This document shows, in pieces, positions 1 through 7,049 of a stretch of 7,494 nucleotides of DNA (within the stretch, counting starts at the first letter, position 1; each line of letters starts with the position of its first letter). The translations under genes and the position numbers were made by a program. The stretch comes from an uncultured Clostridia bacterium. GTDB lineage: Bacteria > Bacillota > Clostridia > Oscillospirales > Ruminococcaceae. Below the pieces are notes generated by a model, which worked only from the letters and a program-made list of their open reading frames with translations, did no database searches and was not told the origin of the DNA. The DNA is taken from contig CAMWLH010000094.1 of assembly GCA_947175045.1 (NCBI GenBank), positions 1 through 7,494 of the forward strand. The letters run 5' to 3'.

Positions 1-2
1 AT

Positions 3-692
3 CCGATATTTTCCCGCGCGGGAGTGCCGAATTACATCAAAGTGGGCGGCTCTTTGCTTATGGCGCTGGTAATGACGGCGGCGGGAGGATTTGAATATAC
101 TATGCCCGCGGGGCTGCTCCCCTTTGTGTTCGACGTCGCAAAGGAGCTGCTGGTCGGCGTGGTGCTGGGATTTTATGTGAATCTTATGCTCCAGGTGTTC
201 GCGATGGCGGGCGAGGTTTCGGATATGCAGCTGGGTCTGTCAATGGCGAAAAGCTATGACCCCACATTCGGCAATTCGGGTGTTACCGCGCAGTATTACA
301 ACTACTGGTTTATGCTGTATTTCTTCGCTGTGGGGGGGCACTTGAGCTATATTCAGCTTTTTGCCTATTCCTTTGAGACGATACCGCTGGGCTTTGACAG
401 CTTCAATATAAATATAGCCTATATCCTCATAACCTACTTTGAGACCGTACTCACGCTGGCGCTGAAGCTCGCCATGCCGATAATCGCCGCGTCGCTGGTA
501 ACGGAGTTCTGTGTTGGAGTGCTGATGAAAGCAGTACCGAATATCCACGTTTTCGTGCTTAACATTCAGATAAAAATGATGGTGGGCTTTGTGGTGCTGG
601 CGGCTTCCTGCGGCGTTGTCGCGGAGTTCATGGAGAAAATAATGGGAATAATGTTCACTAACCTCAACGGGATAGTAGAGCAATTCAAATAG
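3..692 (+). CDS. fliR: Flagellar export gate protein FliR, 5' truncated by window edge
   Basis: FliR is an integral membrane component of the flagellar type III export gate, working with FliP, FliQ, FlhB and FlhA. The reading frame is already open at base 3. It reads PIFSRAGVPNYIKVG before any plausible start, which matches the usual early FliR segment (a P-I-F-S stretch, then VP-x-x-I-K-x-G). The GTG at 24 is therefore probably an internal valine, and roughly 30 N-terminal residues lie outside the window. Hydrophobic segments alternate through the protein (about bases 51-110, 140-200, 300-370, 410-520 and 560-640). The C-terminal hallmark is present as AVPNIHVF (531-554) followed by a conserved lysine; many homologues have PQMNVF here, so this copy is somewhat diverged. 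It ends with TAG, 38 bases before flhB, consistent with a fliR-flhB-flhA operon. Family assignment is firm; the missing 5' end is not visible. Confidence 0.93.
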   Translation, partial: PIFSRAGVPNYIKVGGSLLMALVMTAAGGFEYTMPAGLLPFVFDVAKELLVGVVLGFYVNLMLQVFAMAGEVSDMQLGLSMAKSYDPTFGNSGVTAQYYNYWFMLYFFAVGGHLSYIQLFAYSFETIPLGFDSFNINIAYILITYFETVLTLALKLAMPIIAASLVTEFCVGVLMKAVPNIHVFVLNIQIKMMVGFVVLAASCGVVAEFMEKIMGIMFTNLNGIVEQFK

Positions 693-730
693 TTTAGCAG
701 CTGCGCGAGCGGCGGTAAGAGGGGTATGTT

Positions 731-1795
731 ATGGCAGGCGAGGAAAAAACCGAAAAGGCTACCCCGAAAAAGCGGCGCGATCAGCGCAAGGAGGGTAACG
801 TTCTTCAAAGCAAGGAGATAGTTACCGCCGCCTCTATCTTGGGTATATTCTGCGCGGCACGGCTGCTGGCGGGATTTATGATGGAAAACATACTCTCGTT
901 TACACAGAGAGTATACGAGCGGATAGGCACGTTTCGGGTGTCGCAGGACAACATAATGGAGCTTATCGTGGATATGCTTACGCTTATCGTTATCGTGGTG
1001 GGTCCGATATGCGCGGTGGCGATGCTGCTGGGAATAATCCCCACGGTCGCGCAGACCCGCGGATTGTTCACCATGAAAGCCTTGAAACCGAAATTCTCAC
1101 GGCTGAATCCTCTGGAGGGCATAAAGAAAATGTTCTCCGCCCAGGCGATAGTGGGAATTTTAAAGGGGCTTATAGAGGTAATTGTCATATCCGTTATTAT
1201 ATATAATGAAATAAGCAATCGAATGCCGAGATTTCTCGCGCTTATGGACGTGGGAATAATGCAGGGTATCGTGTACGCCGCGACCAGTATATTCGATCTG
1301 GTAATGCTGATTTGCATTATGCTGGTGTTTGTGGCGGCGGGAGACTTTCTTTTCCAGTGGTGGCAGTTTGAGAAAAAGCTCAAAATGTCCAAGCAGGAGG
1401 TAAAAGAGGAGTTCAAGCAGATGGAGGGCGACCCGCAGGTCAAGAGCAAGATCAAGCAGCGGCAGCAGCAGATGGCGCAGTCGCGGATGATGCAGGAAGT
1501 CCCCTCGGCGGACGTTGTTGTCCGTAACCCTACGCACTACGCGGTGGCGCTGCGGTACGATCAGGACAAGAACAAGGCGCCGCAGGTCATAGCAAAGGGA
1601 AAGGACCTGGTGGCGCTGAGAATAGTCGCCATAGCGGAGGAACATAACGTGTATGTTACGGAGAACCCGCCGTTGGCAAGAGCGCTCTACGCGCAGGTCG
1701 ACCTGGGGAGAGAAATTCCTTTCGAGCTGTACGATGCGGTGGCGGAGGTGCTGACCGTAGTCTACAAGGAGAAAAACAAGTCGCTTCATGCGTAA
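731..1795 (+). CDS. flhB: Flagellar export switch protein FlhB, self-cleaving
   Basis: FlhB switches the export apparatus from rod/hook to filament substrates. The 354-residue product has the normal family length. Its N-terminus is typical (KTEKATPKKRRDQRKEGNV, residues 6-24). Four hydrophobic segments follow, at about 31-50, 80-106, 138-158 and 186-211. The LNPLEGIKKMF motif is at 125-135 and the charged cytoplasmic linker at about 212-250. The autocleavage motif NPTH is intact at residues 266-269; in the family the chain breaks between Asn and Pro. The ATG at 731 follows a purine-rich AAGAGGGG with a 6-base gap and is the only sensible start given the conserved N-terminus. The gene stops at TAA 1793-1795. 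It lies in the same reading frame as flhA downstream, with an 81-base gap. No missing residues or frameshifts are seen. Confidence 0.97.
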   Translation: MAGEEKTEKATPKKRRDQRKEGNVLQSKEIVTAASILGIFCAARLLAGFMMENILSFTQRVYERIGTFRVSQDNIMELIVDMLTLIVIVVGPICAVAMLLGIIPTVAQTRGLFTMKALKPKFSRLNPLEGIKKMFSAQAIVGILKGLIEVIVISVIIYNEISNRMPRFLALMDVGIMQGIVYAATSIFDLVMLICIMLVFVAAGDFLFQWWQFEKKLKMSKQEVKEEFKQMEGDPQVKSKIKQRQQQMAQSRMMQEVPSADVVVRNPTHYAVALRYDQDKNKAPQVIAKGKDLVALRIVAIAEEHNVYVTENPPLARALYAQVDLGREIPFELYDAVAEVLTVVYKEKNKSLHA

Positions 1796-1843
1796 AAACG
1801 GCAAATTTCAATACAGATTGTTATATATCGACAAAATATTACA

Positions 1844-1861
1844 GAAAGGGGAGGGATTTAC
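1844..1861 (+). promoter_or_regulatory. Strong Shine-Dalgarno for flhA that does not fit the annotated TTG start
   Basis: The purine run GAAAGGGGAGG (1844-1854) is the best ribosome-binding sequence in the window. No ATG or GTG lies at a normal distance in the flhA frame. The first conventional candidate, TTG at 1877, is 22 bases beyond the GGAGG core, and the next ATG (1889) is 34 beyond. An ATA codon at 1862 is in frame and 7 bases downstream, which is the usual spacing. Starting there would add five residues (Met-V-R-K-I), giving the basic N-terminus that FlhA proteins usually carry before their first membrane segment. Confidence 0.6.
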
Positions 1862-1876
1862 ATAGTACGCAAGATA

Positions 1877-3949
1877 TTGAGCAACTCGATGGTACTGTTC
1901 ATCATCTTTATAGTTATTGCGATTATTATTCCGCTCCCGTCGTGGCTGCTGGATTTCATGATAATGCTGAATATAGCGTTGTCATTGATTATCCTTATCA
2001 TGACGATGTTCATAAAAGAGGCGTTGGAGTTTTCGGTATTCCCGACGGTACTGCTTATCACAACGGTTCTGCGACTGTCGCTGAACGTTTCTACGACAAG
2101 AGGTATCCTTTCGAGCGGCTACGCGGGCGAGGTCATACGAGCCTTCGGTAACTTCGTTATGGGAGGAGACGCGATCGTCGGCTTCCTCATCTTCATAATC
2201 ATAGTTCTGGTAAACTTTATCGTTATCACCAAGGGTTCCGAGCGTGTGTCGGAGGTCGCTGCGAGATTTACGCTGGACGCAATGCCCGGTAAGCAGATGG
2301 CTATCGACGCAGACCTCAACTCGGGTCTGATAAACGAGGAGCAGGCGAAAAAGCGCCGTTCCAATATCCAGCGCGAAGCGGATTTCTACGGCTCTATGGA
2401 CGGTGCTACGAAGTTCGTCAAGGGTGACGCGATAATGTCTATAATCACAACGCTGGTAAACCTTATCGGCGGCGTTATCATAGGCATGGTTCGCGGCGGC
2501 GGCGACTTCGGCACGATTATGAACACCTACTCCCTTGCGACGGTAGGCGACGGTCTGTGCTCGCAGATTCCCGCGCTGCTTATATCGGTTGCCACAGGTA
2601 TGATAGTTACCCGTGCGGCAAGCGAGGACAGCCTTATCAACGATATCAAGTCGCAGTTCACCGCGCAGCCCTTTGTTATGCTTATCGCGGGCATTGTGGT
2701 GATGGTTATGATGGTTATCCCGGGATTCCCGACGGTTGTTCTGTTTTTCTTGGGAGTAATTCTTATCGTTGGCGCAGTTCTGCTTAACCGCAACAAAAAG
2801 AAGATGGCGGAGCTGGAGCTTGCGGCACGTGCCAAAGCGGAGCAGCAGGAGCTTGAAAAAATTCCCGCCGACAATGACTACTACCGCGATATTGACAACG
2901 TATTCAAGATACTTAACGTCGAGCCGATAGAAATGGAGTTCGGATACAGCCTCCTGCGGCTTGTCGACGAGAAAAGCGGCGGCAACTTTATAGAACGCGT
3001 TGTCATATTCAGAAAGCAGTTCGCTATGGATATGGGTATGGTTATCCCGTCGGTAAGAATGACGGATAACCCCGAGATAAATCCGAACCTTTACATTATA
3101 AAAATACGCGGCGAGGAGGTAGCGCGCGGCGAAATTCTTGTCGACCACTATCTCGCGCTTGACAGCGGCGAGGTCACTGCCGATGTCGAGGGCATCGAAA
3201 CTGTGGAGCCCGCGTTCGGTCTGCCCGCCAAGTGGATAAGCGAGGACAAGAAGATTATGGCGGACGTGGCGGGATACACGTTGATAGACCCCGTTTCCGT
3301 TATGATAACCCACTGGTCGGAGATCATGAAGCGGTACGCTCATGAGCTGCTTTCCAGACAGGACGTCAACACTATGGTGGAGAATGTCAAGAAAACCAAC
3401 CCGATTGTTGTCGACGATTTAATACCCAAGGTAATTTCTGTCGGATATTTACAGAAAGTATTGGCGAATCTGCTCAAAGAGGGTATTCCCATCAGAGATA
3501 TGGAAACTATCCTTGAGACCATCGGAGATCACACCAACGCCCTGAAGGACGTGGACATAATCACCGAGTATGTGCGGCAGTCTCTTAAACGCACCATCAC
3601 TCACCGCTTTGCGGAGGCTAACTCGCTTCGTGTGATAACGCTTGACACCCAGATAGAGGATATGATAGTAAGCTCCGTCAAGAAAAACGACCAGGGATCC
3701 TATCTTGCGATGGCTCCCGACATGATACAGCATATTGTGAGCGTCACCAATAACGAAATAGATAAAATCAAGGACGTTATACCGACGGTTATAATACTTA
3801 CCTCTCCTGTGGTGAGAATTTACTTCAAAAAGCTCACCGACCAGTTTATCCCCAATCTGACAATTTTGTCCTACAGCGAGATAGATTCCACGGCGCAGAT
3901 ACAGGCGATAGGCAACATTTCGCTGAACGCGCGATCAATGACGGGATAA
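1877..3949 (+). CDS. flhA: Flagellar export gate protein FlhA
   Basis: FlhA forms the export-gate ring: a membrane domain coupled to ion flow and a large cytoplasmic domain that docks substrates and chaperones. The 690-residue length is typical. The membrane part (about residues 5-303) holds IIPLPSWLLD (17-26) and the FHIPEP-family signature EVAARFTLDAMPGKQMAID (126-144). ADFYGSMDGATKFVKGDA (168-185) and GLCSQIPALLIS (226-237) follow, all strongly conserved. A charged linker (about 304-340) leads to the cytoplasmic domain (about 340-690). The start is uncertain. TTG at 1877 is the first conventional start codon, but the strong Shine-Dalgarno at 1844-1854 is 22 bases away. An in-frame ATA at 1862 is correctly spaced and gives a more typical basic N-terminus, and the frame is open back to the flhB stop. 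The gene ends with TAA at 3947-3949. Identity is certain; only the first codon is in doubt. Confidence 0.97.
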   Translation: MSNSMVLFIIFIVIAIIIPLPSWLLDFMIMLNIALSLIILIMTMFIKEALEFSVFPTVLLITTVLRLSLNVSTTRGILSSGYAGEVIRAFGNFVMGGDAIVGFLIFIIIVLVNFIVITKGSERVSEVAARFTLDAMPGKQMAIDADLNSGLINEEQAKKRRSNIQREADFYGSMDGATKFVKGDAIMSIITTLVNLIGGVIIGMVRGGGDFGTIMNTYSLATVGDGLCSQIPALLISVATGMIVTRAASEDSLINDIKSQFTAQPFVMLIAGIVVMVMMVIPGFPTVVLFFLGVILIVGAVLLNRNKKKMAELELAARAKAEQQELEKIPADNDYYRDIDNVFKILNVEPIEMEFGYSLLRLVDEKSGGNFIERVVIFRKQFAMDMGMVIPSVRMTDNPEINPNLYIIKIRGEEVARGEILVDHYLALDSGEVTADVEGIETVEPAFGLPAKWISEDKKIMADVAGYTLIDPVSVMITHWSEIMKRYAHELLSRQDVNTMVENVKKTNPIVVDDLIPKVISVGYLQKVLANLLKEGIPIRDMETILETIGDHTNALKDVDIITEYVRQSLKRTITHRFAEANSLRVITLDTQIEDMIVSSVKKNDQGSYLAMAPDMIQHIVSVTNNEIDKIKDVIPTVIILTSPVVRIYFKKLTDQFIPNLTILSYSEIDSTAQIQAIGNISLNARSMTG

Positions 3950-4165
3950 TACCCGATGTAATATTATGCGGAATTATACCGCAGGATGCTGCAATTTGCG
4001 TCTTACGGTGTAAATTGCGCGGAACGGCTCGGGCATATAGTTGTATCGGCGAATTTCAATGATTTCCGCCGCAGCGGACTTGAACAGACAAAATATCGGC
4101 AAAATCCCCAAAAAGCGATAACCGCTTGTATTTTATGGCAGAAAATATACAGAGAGGGACGTTCA
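3950..4165 (+). other. Intergenic spacer between flhA and the sigma gene, with small hairpins
   Basis: This is the largest gap in the window (216 bases). It contains a perfect 5-bp hairpin TGCGG/CCGCA with a 7-base loop (3967-3983), and a second inverted repeat GCAATTT/AAATTGC (3991-3997 and 4012-4018) with a 14-base loop. Neither is followed by a T run, so neither looks like an intrinsic terminator. A frame stays open from 3986 into the sigma gene, but its 60 codons resemble no FliA N-terminus and I do not treat them as coding. I recognise no riboswitch core or consensus promoter. In many clostridia flhF and flhG sit at this point; no trace of their GTPase/ATPase motifs is visible. Confidence 0.6.
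4152..4159 (+). promoter_or_regulatory. Shine-Dalgarno that fixes the sigma factor start at 4166
   Basis: GAGAGGGA lies 6-7 bases before ATG 4166. The upstream in-frame ATG at 3986 has no comparable purine run in front of it (GCGGAATTATACCGCAGG is a hairpin arm at best). Starting at 4166 yields a 244-residue protein, the usual size for FliA/SigD. Confidence 0.75.
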
Positions 4166-4900
4166 ATGGAGCAAAATGTTGCAGCACAGATTGCAGAGTA
4201 TCAGCAGAGCGGAAATATCGTTCTGCGCAATGAAATCGTACTGAAAAACATGGGGCTTGTCCGCGCTACCGCTATGTCCCTCAGAAATATGTACCTTAAG
4301 TACGGCGACGTAGACGACGTGGTGAACGAGGGCGTTATCGCCCTTATGGACGCCATAGAGCTTTTCGACCCGACAAGGGGCGCGAAATTCGAGACCTTTG
4401 CTTCGCTTAAAATACGCGGCGCGATAATCGACTATATCCGAAAACAGGACTGGATTCCGCGGCAAATAAGAAAATTTGCCAAAACACTTGACAAAGCGTA
4501 CAGTTCGTTGTATAATTTATATAACAGGACTCCAACGATGGAGGAACTGGCGGAGCACATGGGCTTGTCCGAGGAAAAGCTGCTAAAGTATATGGCGGAG
4601 TCCGCGTGCAGCGTCACGCTGTCCTTTGAGGAGCTTTTGTACGAGGATAATTTCAGCGAACCGTCCGACGCGGCGCCTGCCGATTCACGGATAATGCGCG
4701 ACGAAATGAACAGCGTCATCGCCGAGGCGATAGGGCAGCTCAAGGAAAAGGAGCGGCAGGTCATTACGCTGTACTATTATAAGAATATGAAATATTCTGA
4801 CATCGCAAAGGCGCTTGGGGTGTCCGAGAGCCGCGTGTGTCAGATAAACGCAAAGGCTACGCTCGCTTTAAAAACGGCGCTGGAGCCTTATATAAAGTAA
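4166..4900 (+). CDS. fliA: RNA polymerase sigma factor for flagellar genes (FliA/SigD type)
   Basis: This sigma factor directs RNA polymerase to late flagellar, motility and chemotaxis promoters; in the family it is held in check by FlgM. The 244-residue product matches family length. Region 2 (about residues 25-100) contains GDVDDVVNEGVIALMDAIELFDP and then KFETFASLKIRGAIIDYIRKQDWIPR, the latter being the FliA-type region 2.3/2.4 sequence with the characteristic R-K-Q-D-W-x-P-R. Region 3 (about 104-150) includes RTPTMEELAEHMGLS. Region 4 (about 185-240) carries the helix-turn-helix YSDIAKALGVSESRVCQI. ATG 4166 is chosen because of its Shine-Dalgarno and the length; a longer in-frame reading from 3986 adds 60 residues with no family resemblance. 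The gene stops 18 bases before the first rod gene. A perfect consensus housekeeping promoter lies inside it, at codons 108-117. The FliA subgroup is favoured over other sigma-70 types by region 2 and by the flagellar context. Confidence 0.95.
   Translation: MEQNVAAQIAEYQQSGNIVLRNEIVLKNMGLVRATAMSLRNMYLKYGDVDDVVNEGVIALMDAIELFDPTRGAKFETFASLKIRGAIIDYIRKQDWIPRQIRKFAKTLDKAYSSLYNLYNRTPTMEELAEHMGLSEEKLLKYMAESACSVTLSFEELLYEDNFSEPSDAAPADSRIMRDEMNSVIAEAIGQLKEKERQVITLYYYKNMKYSDIAKALGVSESRVCQINAKATLALKTALEPYIK
4488..4516 (+). promoter_or_regulatory. Perfect consensus sigma-70/sigma-A promoter inside the sigma gene
   Basis: TTGACA (4488-4493), 17 bases, then TATAAT (4511-4516): 12 of 12 consensus bases at the optimal spacing, on the coding strand. 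Transcription would start near 4523. It would cover the end of the sigma gene, both rod genes, cheC and cheD. The -10 box lies in an imperfect dyad, GTTGTATA-ATT-TATATAAC (4507-4525). The bases encode conserved-region residues (T-L-D-K-A-Y and L-Y-N-L-Y-N), so coincidence is possible, although AT-rich codons such as TTA are scarce elsewhere in the window. Activity is inferred, not shown. Confidence 0.55.
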
Positions 4901-4918
4901 CACGGAACGGAGGAACAC

Positions 4919-5662
4919 ATGAACAGAGGCTTTTACTACGCTTGTAACGGAATGATCCTTAATCAGCGCAATCTTGACTGTATAGGAAACAACCTTACGA
5001 ACGCGATGACCAACGGCTACAAGCGGGACACGCTGATAACCAGGCGCTTTGACGAGCAGATGATACTTGTAAAGCACCGCGAGGAGCTTTCCGGAACATT
5101 CGCCCACAGATATGTTGATGACTCCTACACCGATTTGGAGCAGGGTGCGCTGCAATATACGGAATCTCCCTTTGATGTGGCTATCAACGGGGACGTGTAC
5201 TTCAATATCGCGGGCTACAACGGCGAGACCATGCTCACCCGCAACGGCGCGTGGGAGCTTGACGACCAAGGTTATCTCTGTCTGTCAAATTCGGGCAGGA
5301 TTCTCGGCGAGAACGGCGAAATTTACCTCGGAAACAAGGATTTTGTTATCGACGTTGACGGTCGCATTTACCAGGACGGACAGCTTGTGGACAGGCTGAT
5401 GCTCTCTTACATAAACCCCGACGCTACCACCGAGAAATTCGGAGCGAATATGTTTACGGCGGTCGAGGCGGGAGAGGTTCCCGAGGACTTACAGTTTGAT
5501 ATTATCCAGGGCGCGTTGGAGCGTTCCAACGTCGACCTCAACTACGAACTGACGATGCTGATGAACACGCAGAGACTTTTTGAGGCGAACAGCACGATAT
5601 TCCAGCTCTGCGATTCCATGAATCAGCGCGCGGCTTCACTGTGCAAAATAAATAACACCTAA
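4919..5662 (+). CDS. flgF: Flagellar basal-body rod protein, FlgF/FlgG family (first of two)
   Basis: This is an exported subunit of the flagellar rod, the drive shaft crossing the cell envelope. The 247-residue protein has the two terminal regions shared by axial rod/hook proteins. The N-terminal part (about 1-36) includes NLDCIGNNLTNAMTNGYKRD. The C-terminal heptad region (about 198-240) includes ALERSNVDLNYELTMLMNTQR. The centre (about 85-180) holds an FlgG-like beta domain with FDVAINGDVYFNI and LTRNGAWELDDQGYL. There is no signal peptide, as expected for a type III substrate. ATG 4919 follows CGGAGGA with a good gap. The next gene is a paralogue 30 bases downstream. The split FlgF (here) versus FlgG (next) rests on order and on the next protein's better match to FlgG ends, so the symbol is provisional. 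It is odd in having five cysteines (residues 9, 21, 121, 231, 242), where its paralogue has none. Confidence 0.85.
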   Translation: MNRGFYYACNGMILNQRNLDCIGNNLTNAMTNGYKRDTLITRRFDEQMILVKHREELSGTFAHRYVDDSYTDLEQGALQYTESPFDVAINGDVYFNIAGYNGETMLTRNGAWELDDQGYLCLSNSGRILGENGEIYLGNKDFVIDVDGRIYQDGQLVDRLMLSYINPDATTEKFGANMFTAVEAGEVPEDLQFDIIQGALERSNVDLNYELTMLMNTQRLFEANSTIFQLCDSMNQRAASLCKINNT

Positions 5663-5692
5663 TTAAAGTAATTACAGGTTAGGAGATACATA

Positions 5693-6418
5693 ATGAATAT
5701 AGCGTTTCATACCGGCAAAACCGCGCTTATAGCCCAGGCGCAGGCTCTGAGCGTGTACGGCAACAATATCGCGAATATCAATACGTACGGTTATCAGACG
5801 ATTCGCCCCACCTTTGCGGACACTCTGTATTCCGTTCAGCGCGCTACCGAGCCGGAATGGCAGACGGGTCACGGCGCGTATGTGCAGAAGACCGATTTGA
5901 TGTTCTCGGAGAGTATGTTCTACAACACGGAGCGCCCATTGGACTTCGCGATAGCGGGAGAGGGCTTCTTCGCGGTGCAGGATCGCTGGGGCAACACCAA
6001 TTATACCCGCGACGGCGCGTTCGCGATGACCCAGATGGAGGACGGAAACTGGAACCTGGTAAGCAGCTCGGGAGAGTTTGTGCTGGATTACGAGGGAAAC
6101 AGGATCGTTGTTCCCTTTGACGAGACCGACACCACTCCCGATTATGCGGAGCTTGCGAAAATGGTGGGCGTATTTGAGTTTGAGAATCCCTACGGGATAG
6201 AGGCAGTCGGCACGAACCGCTATGCAGCCACCGAAAGAAGCGGTATACCTACCGCCAATGAAAATATGGATAAGCTGCAGGGCAGCTTGATAGCCTCCAA
6301 TGTAGACCTTGCGGATATGATGGTCAAGCTGATCGAAACTCAGAGAGCGTATCAGATAAGTTCCCGCGTAGTTACGACGGCAGACGAGCTTGCCAACATA
6401 GCCAACAACCTGAGATAA
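5693..6418 (+). CDS. flgG: Flagellar distal rod protein, FlgG-like (second of two)
   Basis: This is an exported distal-rod subunit of the flagellum. The 241-residue product is slightly shorter than the roughly 260 residues common for FlgG. The N-terminal rod motif reads YGNNIANINTYGYQT (about 22-36). The FlgG-type central segment has PLDFAIAGEGFFAVQD and NYTRDGAFAM (about 82-113). The C-terminal motif QGSLIASNVDLADMMVKLIE followed by TQRAYQISSRVV (about 195-227) matches FlgG closely, ending in a typical ANNLR. TAGGAGAT lies a few bases before ATG 5693. It has no signal peptide and no cysteine. The gene sits between its paralogue and cheC (13-base gap), so it is probably cotranscribed with both. 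FlgF instead of FlgG cannot be excluded, but membership of the rod family is clear. Confidence 0.88.
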   Translation: MNIAFHTGKTALIAQAQALSVYGNNIANINTYGYQTIRPTFADTLYSVQRATEPEWQTGHGAYVQKTDLMFSESMFYNTERPLDFAIAGEGFFAVQDRWGNTNYTRDGAFAMTQMEDGNWNLVSSSGEFVLDYEGNRIVVPFDETDTTPDYAELAKMVGVFEFENPYGIEAVGTNRYAATERSGIPTANENMDKLQGSLIASNVDLADMMVKLIETQRAYQISSRVVTTADELANIANNLR

Positions 6419-6431
6419 ACGGAGGATTAAA

Positions 6432-7049
6432 ATGGTTCATGATTTAAATAACCTTTCCCCCGTAGCGATCGACTGCATGAAGGAGCTTGGTAATATCGGC
6501 TCAAGCAGTGCGGCCAATTCGCTGTCGGCGATGCTTGGTAAGACAGTCAAGATGAGAGTCCCCGATGTCCGTGTGTTGGAGTATCAGCAGGTGATAGACG
6601 AGCTGGGCGGTGCGGAGAAGATCATTACCGGTATCCTTGTTCCGCTTGGCGGGGATATTAAGGGAATGATGATGTTCCTGCTCCAGGAGAGCTTTGCGAA
6701 GGTGGTTATAAACACCTTTATGCAAAAGGATGAAATTACCTTCCATGCCCTCGATGAAACGGAGCGGTCTACCATACTGGAAATGGGAAATATCATGGCA
6801 GGTTCTTATTTGAACGCGCTGTCTGATCTTACCGGTCTTTCTATGGAAATGACAGTCCCGTCAATGAATGTGGATATGCTCGGCGCAATACTGAACGTAA
6901 TGCTGGTGGAGTTTGCGGAGGTCGGCGATACGGTTCTGTTTATCGATGACGGTTTTGTAATTGACAATGTGGATATAAAATCCAACATTATACTTATTCC
7001 TGAGATGGAATCCCTTGACATTTTAATGAAGAAGCTCGGTGTATTTTAA
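6432..7049 (+). CDS. cheC: Chemotaxis phosphatase CheC
   Basis: CheC hydrolyses CheY-P and, with CheD, takes part in adaptation of chemoreceptors in the cytoplasm. At 205 residues it has normal CheC length (CheX and FliY differ in size and layout). The protein is a tandem repeat of the phosphatase motif (D/S)-x3-E-x2-N-x22-P, and both copies are complete. The first is D14, E18, N21, P44 (KELGNIGSSSAANSL); the second is S113, E117, N120, P143 (LEMGNIMAGSYLNAL). Two active centres are therefore predicted. The start ATG 6432 has GGAGG six bases upstream. Its stop TAA shares one base with the cheD start, a layout that suggests translational coupling and fits the known physical CheC-CheD pairing. 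No CheA, CheW, CheB or CheY gene is in the window. Confidence 0.95.
   Translation: MVHDLNNLSPVAIDCMKELGNIGSSSAANSLSAMLGKTVKMRVPDVRVLEYQQVIDELGGAEKIITGILVPLGGDIKGMMMFLLQESFAKVVINTFMQKDEITFHALDETERSTILEMGNIMAGSYLNALSDLTGLSMEMTVPSMNVDMLGAILNVMLVEFAEVGDTVLFIDDGFVIDNVDIKSNIILIPEMESLDILMKKLGVF

Noticed and set aside
24..26. GTG at 24 as the true fliR start
   Set aside because: The frame is open upstream and already encodes conserved FliR residues (PIFSRAG), so the gene enters from outside the window.
476..483. GCCGATAA, a perfect sigma-28 -10 box inside fliR
   Set aside because: The bases 15 upstream (TGGC) do not resemble the TAAA -35 element; it encodes ordinary FliR residues.
1160..1804. 214-codon minus-strand frame opposite flhB
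   Set aside because: Antisense shadow of conserved flhB, with no plausible ribosome site or family match.
2904..2930. TCAA-N15-GCCGATAG, a near-consensus sigma-28 promoter inside flhA
   Set aside because: Two mismatches in twelve positions are expected about once by chance in a window this size, and nothing starts downstream of it.
1982..3343. Long 453-codon open frame on the minus strand opposite flhA
   Set aside because: It is antisense to strongly conserved FlhA sequence; its translation is rich in His, Arg and Tyr and has no recognisable domain, typical of a shadow frame.
3986..4165. 60-codon N-terminal extension of the sigma factor from ATG 3986
   Set aside because: No family resemblance, no Shine-Dalgarno before 3986, and the good Shine-Dalgarno before ATG 4166 gives a standard-length FliA.
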